Source: Tolypeutes matacus (lineage: Eukaryota > Chordata > Mammalia > Cingulata > Chlamyphoridae). Taken from it: a stretch of DNA of 64,000 nt. The stretch lies in assembly GCA_026826555.1 (NCBI GenBank), contig JAKSZT010053881.1, forward strand, positions 8,437,021 to 8,501,020, written 5' to 3'. Under the pieces are notes generated by a model. The model was not told where the DNA came from. It did no database searches and saw only the letters and a program-made list of their open reading frames with translations. This document shows, in pieces, positions 59,331-64,000 of the stretch. Every line of letters starts with the position of its first letter. Position 1 is the stretch's first letter. The translations under genes and the position numbers were made by a program.

Positions 59331-60009
59331 ATGATGAGAAACAAATGGAATAGACTTACCCCCAGCCAAGATCACCCTTGATCAGCTGGCAGCCTACTGA
59401 CTCCCAGGCACTTGAATGAGCCTTGTTGAGATCAGCAGAGCCACTATTGACCCAGATGTGTGAACAAATTTTATTGTGATTTTGGTTCTCTTTCATAGAA
59501 ACCACCACCCTTTTGTTAAAATAGTCTTCTTTTTTTTCAGACCAATTAATCTTACATATGAAATAGTTTTCTTTTATGAGACTACTCTCTAGACATAATA
59601 AATGGAGGCCTCCAAATCACTTGACAACCCTATCAATAAGCTTTCTGTCCCACACAGGAATGCAGAAAAGGTATTTGACAAACCCAGCAAAACTTTTTTT
59701 AAAAATTTGTGTAATAAAATTTATTAGACTAGATAAAACCAAACTAAGAGTCATGTCAGTGGGCTGGCATGTCAGTTTCTTCTGGGTTGAGGAGAGAAGA
59801 ATTATTTTGAGAATGAAGAAATTATAAGTGAAAAAGGAAGACTGAACTGAATGAGGAGGCAGGAGGGGCTGTGGGGATGGCATGTGCACGGTGCTCACCT
59901 TCCACCCTGCTCAGCCTGGTAGGGATGAACAAGTCTCTGTCAGCTACAACTCCCAGGAACTATGCAAATGGGAGAGGAAAATCTCATTCTCTTGGTGGTG
60001 GTAGCACAG

Positions 60010-60375
60010 TGATGGGGACCTCAGGGCATCTCCTCTGCTTCCTCCTCCTCTTGAGCCCCAGGCTCCTCTGCGGGTCTGTCTGGGGTGTGGCATCCTTTTA
60101 GCTCAAGCATTGTGGGCTTCTTCAGGGCAGCAAAGCACTCCTCCCACCTGGCTGTGGATTTCTGACATGCCTTATGCCTCTTGATGAGCTTCTCCACACT
60201 GTCCACCATGTGTCTGAAGTCCCGGCTGGCCAGGTAGCACTCTTGGCCACCCTACTTCCATGTAGGCAACACATGGAGTGGCAGCAAGATATTTGACCAA
60301 AGGTGAGACGTCCTCTGAGAATGAAATGAAGACACTATGTTTTGGTATGAAAGACGTTAAACATCTACAAAGGAA
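60010..60375 (-). pseudogene. Probable pseudogene of an unidentified protein-coding gene
   Basis: On the minus strand a protein-like stretch (60375-60250) with 'FISFSEDVSPLVKYLAATPC' is followed, after a frame change near 60245, by '[20 protein letters not shown]' and '[20 protein letters not shown]', ending in a Glu-rich tail and a stop at 60021. The codon use is G+C-rich, unlike the flanks, and no introns are evident. I do not recognise the parent. A degraded retrocopy is the best guess, though a real terminal exon cannot be excluded. Confidence 0.45.
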
Positions 60376-60809
60376 CACACAACATAAATACGTGATTATA
60401 TAGTATCAAGGACAACCAGGTTCAGCATCTCAGCTGAAAACTCTAAGATATAAGTCAAGAATGTAATTGTTCTTTCCCTTTCCCCCCAAATAGCATTGAC
60501 TTCTTCTGTCTTAGGGAAGAACAAAAGCAGCAGAGATTGTACTGTTTCTAGGATATATTCTCTCTTTTTTCCTTCTGTGCAAAGCACACGAACACCACCT
60601 AGCAGCTATGTTCCCCAACCTCCCTTGCAGCTAAGTATGTGGCTTTGGACTAATTTCTCACCAATGAAATGTGAATAGAAATGATTTGTATGAACTATGT
60701 GTCACTTCTTTAAAAGGAAATTACTTTCCCTCCAATTCTTCTCTCCCCCTGCCCCCTGCCCCAAACTGGGATGCAGATATAGTGTTACACAACTTCAACC
60801 CCTTAGGGC

Positions 60810-60962
60810 AGTGCTTCTCAAACTTGGATGTGTATACCATCCAAAGGGGATCTTGTTAAAATGCAGATTCTGATTTGGTCTGATTTGTCTGAGATTCTGC
60901 AATTCTAACAAACTCCCATTTGCAGCCCTCGCTGCTCTTATGAGGATTACACTTTGAGTAGC
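60810..60962 (+). mobile_element. MER5-type hAT MITE
   Basis: The left end CAGTGCTTCTCAAACTTGG matches the MER5 terminus. The body 'gatcttgttaaaatgcagattctgatt' follows the consensus to 'acactttgagtagcaaggt'. Confidence 0.8.
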
Positions 60963-61672
60963 AAGGTTTTAGGGACAGTGGATCTACAAGATTGAAGGAA
61001 GCTGAGTCTCTGGAGGACTTTGGGGTGCAGAACTATCCATCCAACACAGTTTTTACTCCTAATATATCTGACTTCCTGTATTTTATGCTCTCTTTGTTAT
61101 AGCAGTATGGCATATATCTCAACTAATACTTCATGTAAGCAAAAAGGAGATGGTCAACCTGGAGGCTCATAGAGTGGGAACTTGCCAGAAGGTCTCCAGC
61201 CTAATCCAAGGGAAAAAGGACCTGATGCTTGTTTCCCCACACTCCCTTCTGCTAGTTCAATTGCTCCAGTAAGTAAGATAATCAGTGTAACTCCCCTGGC
61301 TCTGACTTCTTCCTCGACAAGTAACCTGCTGATTAAAAATTTGTTTCTCATAGAATTATCTCTACAGGTTCAGAATATATCATTGAGTGATAATTTATAA
61401 AATATTGCATTCTGCTTTACATACCAGAATCTTTTGAGTTTAGGAGGTATGAATCTGTCCCCTAGACATTACTTCAGGGTGCACGGGCAAGAACAGTTTC
61501 TCCATGTGCAGGGGCAAGAACCATATTCTGGCCTGTGACGTCCTCTGTGAGGTATCAAAGTGGTGGGAAGTCTGGCCTGGAAGCCATCCAGCCTGGCCAC
61601 TAAACCACTGCTTCCTAACAACAATAGGTCATTTCCCTCCAAAGTTCCAAAGTTAACACAGTCAAAAGAAGC

Positions 61673-62150
61673 TGTGGTGGTTTGGAGATGTATGCACCCC
61701 AGAAAAACATGTTCTTATACTTAACCCATTCCTGTGGGTATGAATACATTGTAAGTAGGAACTATTGATGAGGCTGCTTCAGTTAAGATGAGGCCAATGT
61801 CAATCAGGGTGGGTCTTAATCCTATTATTGGTTTTTTAAACAAGAGAATGAAATTCAGATATATATAAAGAAAGCCACAAAGGGAGCAGCCAGAAGCTGA
61901 ACACCAATGGAATCCAGAAAAGAAGGGAGAGACTAGGAGACACTGCCATGTGCCTTGCCATGGGACAAGCTAAGGACCAAGAATCCTTGCAGCCAGCTCC
62001 AGAACACCAAAGTACTCAGAAGAGAGCATCACCTTGATAATGCTTGATTTGGACTTTCTGTAAGCCTCAAAACTGTGAGCTAATAGACTCTCATTGTTTA
62101 AGCCAACCCATTGCATGGTATTTGCTTGAGCAGCCAAGGAAACTAAAACA
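61673..62150 (+). mobile_element. Solo LTR (ERVL-MaLR-like) with perfect target duplication
   Basis: The element runs TGTGGTGGTTTGGAG... to ...GAAACTAAAACA, 478 bp, with GAAGC directly on both sides (61668-61672 and 62151-62155). It carries no viral genes. Its ends and text are less decayed than the other MaLR copies here. Confidence 0.88.
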
Positions 62151-62199
62151 GAAGCATTCATTTGTTTTTCACAGAGTCCCTATAAACCAGGAGCAGATC

Positions 62200-62425
62200 A
62201 GATATGTTATCTCTGGAAAGAGTATTAACCTAGGAGTAAAAAGAAGTGAGTTTAAATCCTACATCTGCTATTTACTAGGTTGATGGTTTTGACAATTTCA
62301 ACATCTGTAAAATTGGGTTAATATTTACCTCACAGGATAATCATGAAGATTAAATGGAATAACACATATGAATATGTCTAGCATCATGATGATTTTAATA
62401 GATGCTCAATAAATGTTAGTTTCCT
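62200..62425 (+). mobile_element. MIR SINE
   Basis: 'aagagtattaacctaggagtaaaaag...catctgctatttactagg', 'catctgtaaaattgggttaatat' and 'gatgctcaataaatgttag' in order. Confidence 0.8.
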
Positions 62426-62679
62426 TCCTTGCTTCCACTACTTTCTAAAAATAGAGGTATACTTTAGAATTTTTTCCCCTCCTCTTGTCAGATTAGTGTC
62501 TAGAAGTGCTGGTGGTTGGGTTGCTGCTGCTGATAACCAGAGCAAGGAGAATAGTTATATAGAAAAATCAGTGCCAGCTCTTACTAATAAAAAAGAGGGG
62601 AAACTACAAAGAAGATCGAGAAGTTGTGGCCATAGAAATGAGGAAAAGCAGTGGAGGGTGACGTCCCAGAAAAGGGAAG

Positions 62680-63250
62680 AGAAGCTTTCAAAAAGGGAGT
62701 AGTCAAAACGCTGTAGTGGGTCAAACCAGTTCAAACGCTGTAGAGAAATCAAGTAAATTAAAGACGGAGAACTGTCTTTTGGACTTAGTAACTTGGAGGC
62801 CATTGACGACCTTAGCAAAAGTGTTTCAGTGGAACTTAGTGGGACACCAGTTTGCAACAGGTTGAGGAGAGAATGGGAAAAAAGGAAGCAGAACTGGAAG
62901 AGATTGGACACATGCTTTCAAGTCTGGCCTTGAAGGGAAGGGGAGAGGTAGGACAATAGTTAAAGGAGGACATAGAACCAAGAAAGTTTATCTGCTTAGA
63001 TAGGAGGGATTTATACAAGTTAAATTCTGGATATAGAGGAGACAATAGAAAGGAAAGGTACAAGGTACAGAAACAGAGGATAATGGAGAAGGACTGGTAA
63101 GTTCCTGAAGAGATAGACGAGGCTGGGACCCTGGACTTAGGTAGATAGGGAATCTCCAAGCGGAGGGCCGCTTCTTTAATTGAAACAGGAAAAGACAAGG
63201 TGTAGACACAGGCCAATAGATAGATTTGGAGTGAGAAAGTTAAGGAACTA
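62680..63250 (-). mobile_element. L2 LINE fragment, upstream part
   Basis: 'ttggaggccattgacgaccttagcaaaagtgtttcagtgg', 'acaggttgaggagagaatggg' and 'ggacaatagttaaaggagg' resemble reverse L2 ORF2 further 5' than the other copies. It is decayed, so the family call is moderate. Confidence 0.6.
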
Positions 63251-63259
63251 CCCTTTGGA

Positions 63260-64000
63260 TAGATTCTGTTTTCTATGTGAAGTAAGAATTTAGGTTATCT
63301 CACAGGAGTGAAAAGGAAGGAAAAGGAGGATTAGATGTTAGAGGGAAAAGGTAAAAGAATAAAAGGAAAAAAAAAGCATCTGGAGCATGGAAGAGAGAGC
63401 TATCTAGAGAAACATAATAAATTTGCAGAGTAGTGTTGAGGAACCAGCTGAAGTTGATGACTCCAAATTTATCTGGACCTATATGTGGGGCTCTGTGGTT
63501 TCCTTCAGGCATTGCTATAGGAAATCACTGAGTTTTCCCACTGTGTTGCACAATGATGTGCCAGCAAATGTTTCACAACTGGCTCTCATAGGTGAGATGG
63601 AGGAGTCCTGATTTGTAGCAGTAATGTAAATACTCCCACATGGCTGATTTCAAGCTACCAATGTGAAGTCACTGAACGTGGACTTGAGGAGAGATTATAT
63701 AATATATAGATTATATCGCACACCATTATATAATATTTCCACTATACAGGTACGACTGAGGCAAATAATCTTAAGAGCATAGATAATAGTAAAATATAAT
63801 GAAATACTTAGAAAGTGATGAGTTTGGACTATTAACTTTGTTTTTAATATAATTTACATAACAGTAAGTTTATATAATTTAATTTTGAATAATAGCTGTG
63901 TTAACACCCAGCATGCATATTTCCTGAAAATTTTACAATCAGGACAGCATGAGCTGGCTCTAGCATATTCCTGGTTGTAAGAAACCAGGTTGAAATGGCT
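63260..64000. other. Unannotated AT-rich end of the window
   Basis: No gene or repeat family was recognised. Confidence 0.4.

Overview
The window is nuclear DNA of a placental mammal. It is AT-rich, almost gene-free and built mostly of interspersed repeats: MIR, L2, L1, MaLR-type LTRs, hAT/Charlie and Tigger DNA transposons. About twenty loci carry tRNA-derived SINEs that open with a box-A-like stretch near 'gggaagcggatgtggctcaa', carry a box-B-like 'GGTTCRANTCC' and usually end in (AATA)n 'aataaataaatcttt' tails. From memory this SINE type marks Xenarthra (sloth, anteater, armadillo). The head sequence looks closer to a sloth than to the nine-banded armadillo to me, but that is a weak inference.

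Layout. Bases 1-10,450 are probably intron or flank of a minus-strand gene. They hold a complete 311-bp hAT element (1814-2124), a Tigger element with intact ends (3589-5419), a MIR split by a young SINE (5726-6115) and a likely small exon (9724-9780). A CpG island (about 10,560-11,420) holds the only convincing protein-coding exon. It lies on the minus strand (10861-10967), starts in a YY1-like/Kozak ATG and ends in a consensus splice donor. I do not recognise the gene. From 11.5 kb to the right end I find no protein-coding gene.

The rest is layered repeat history. A decayed plus-strand L1 covers 21.5-26.4 kb and contains a tRNA-Ile(UAU)-like sequence. An inverted pair of L1 fragments (32811-33651 and 34896-35700) shares the same SINE insertion. 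A minus-strand L1 3' end (43.6-47.1 kb) has a long 3' region with a 196-codon ORF. Another plus-strand L1 (54.8-58.5 kb) is interrupted by three SINE blocks. Several MaLR-type LTRs, one with a perfect 5-bp target duplication (61673-62150), and a frameshifted, unidentified pseudogene-like coding remnant near 60.0-60.4 kb complete the picture.

How it works together: the only likely regulated unit is the CpG-island promoter, which fires leftward into the minus-strand gene and possibly rightward as well. The other elements are mobile-element insertions whose nesting gives their order: L2, MIR and old L1 first, then DNA transposons and MaLR LTRs, then younger L1 and the SINEs. Family names for repeats were given by eye from remembered consensus sequences, not by a search.
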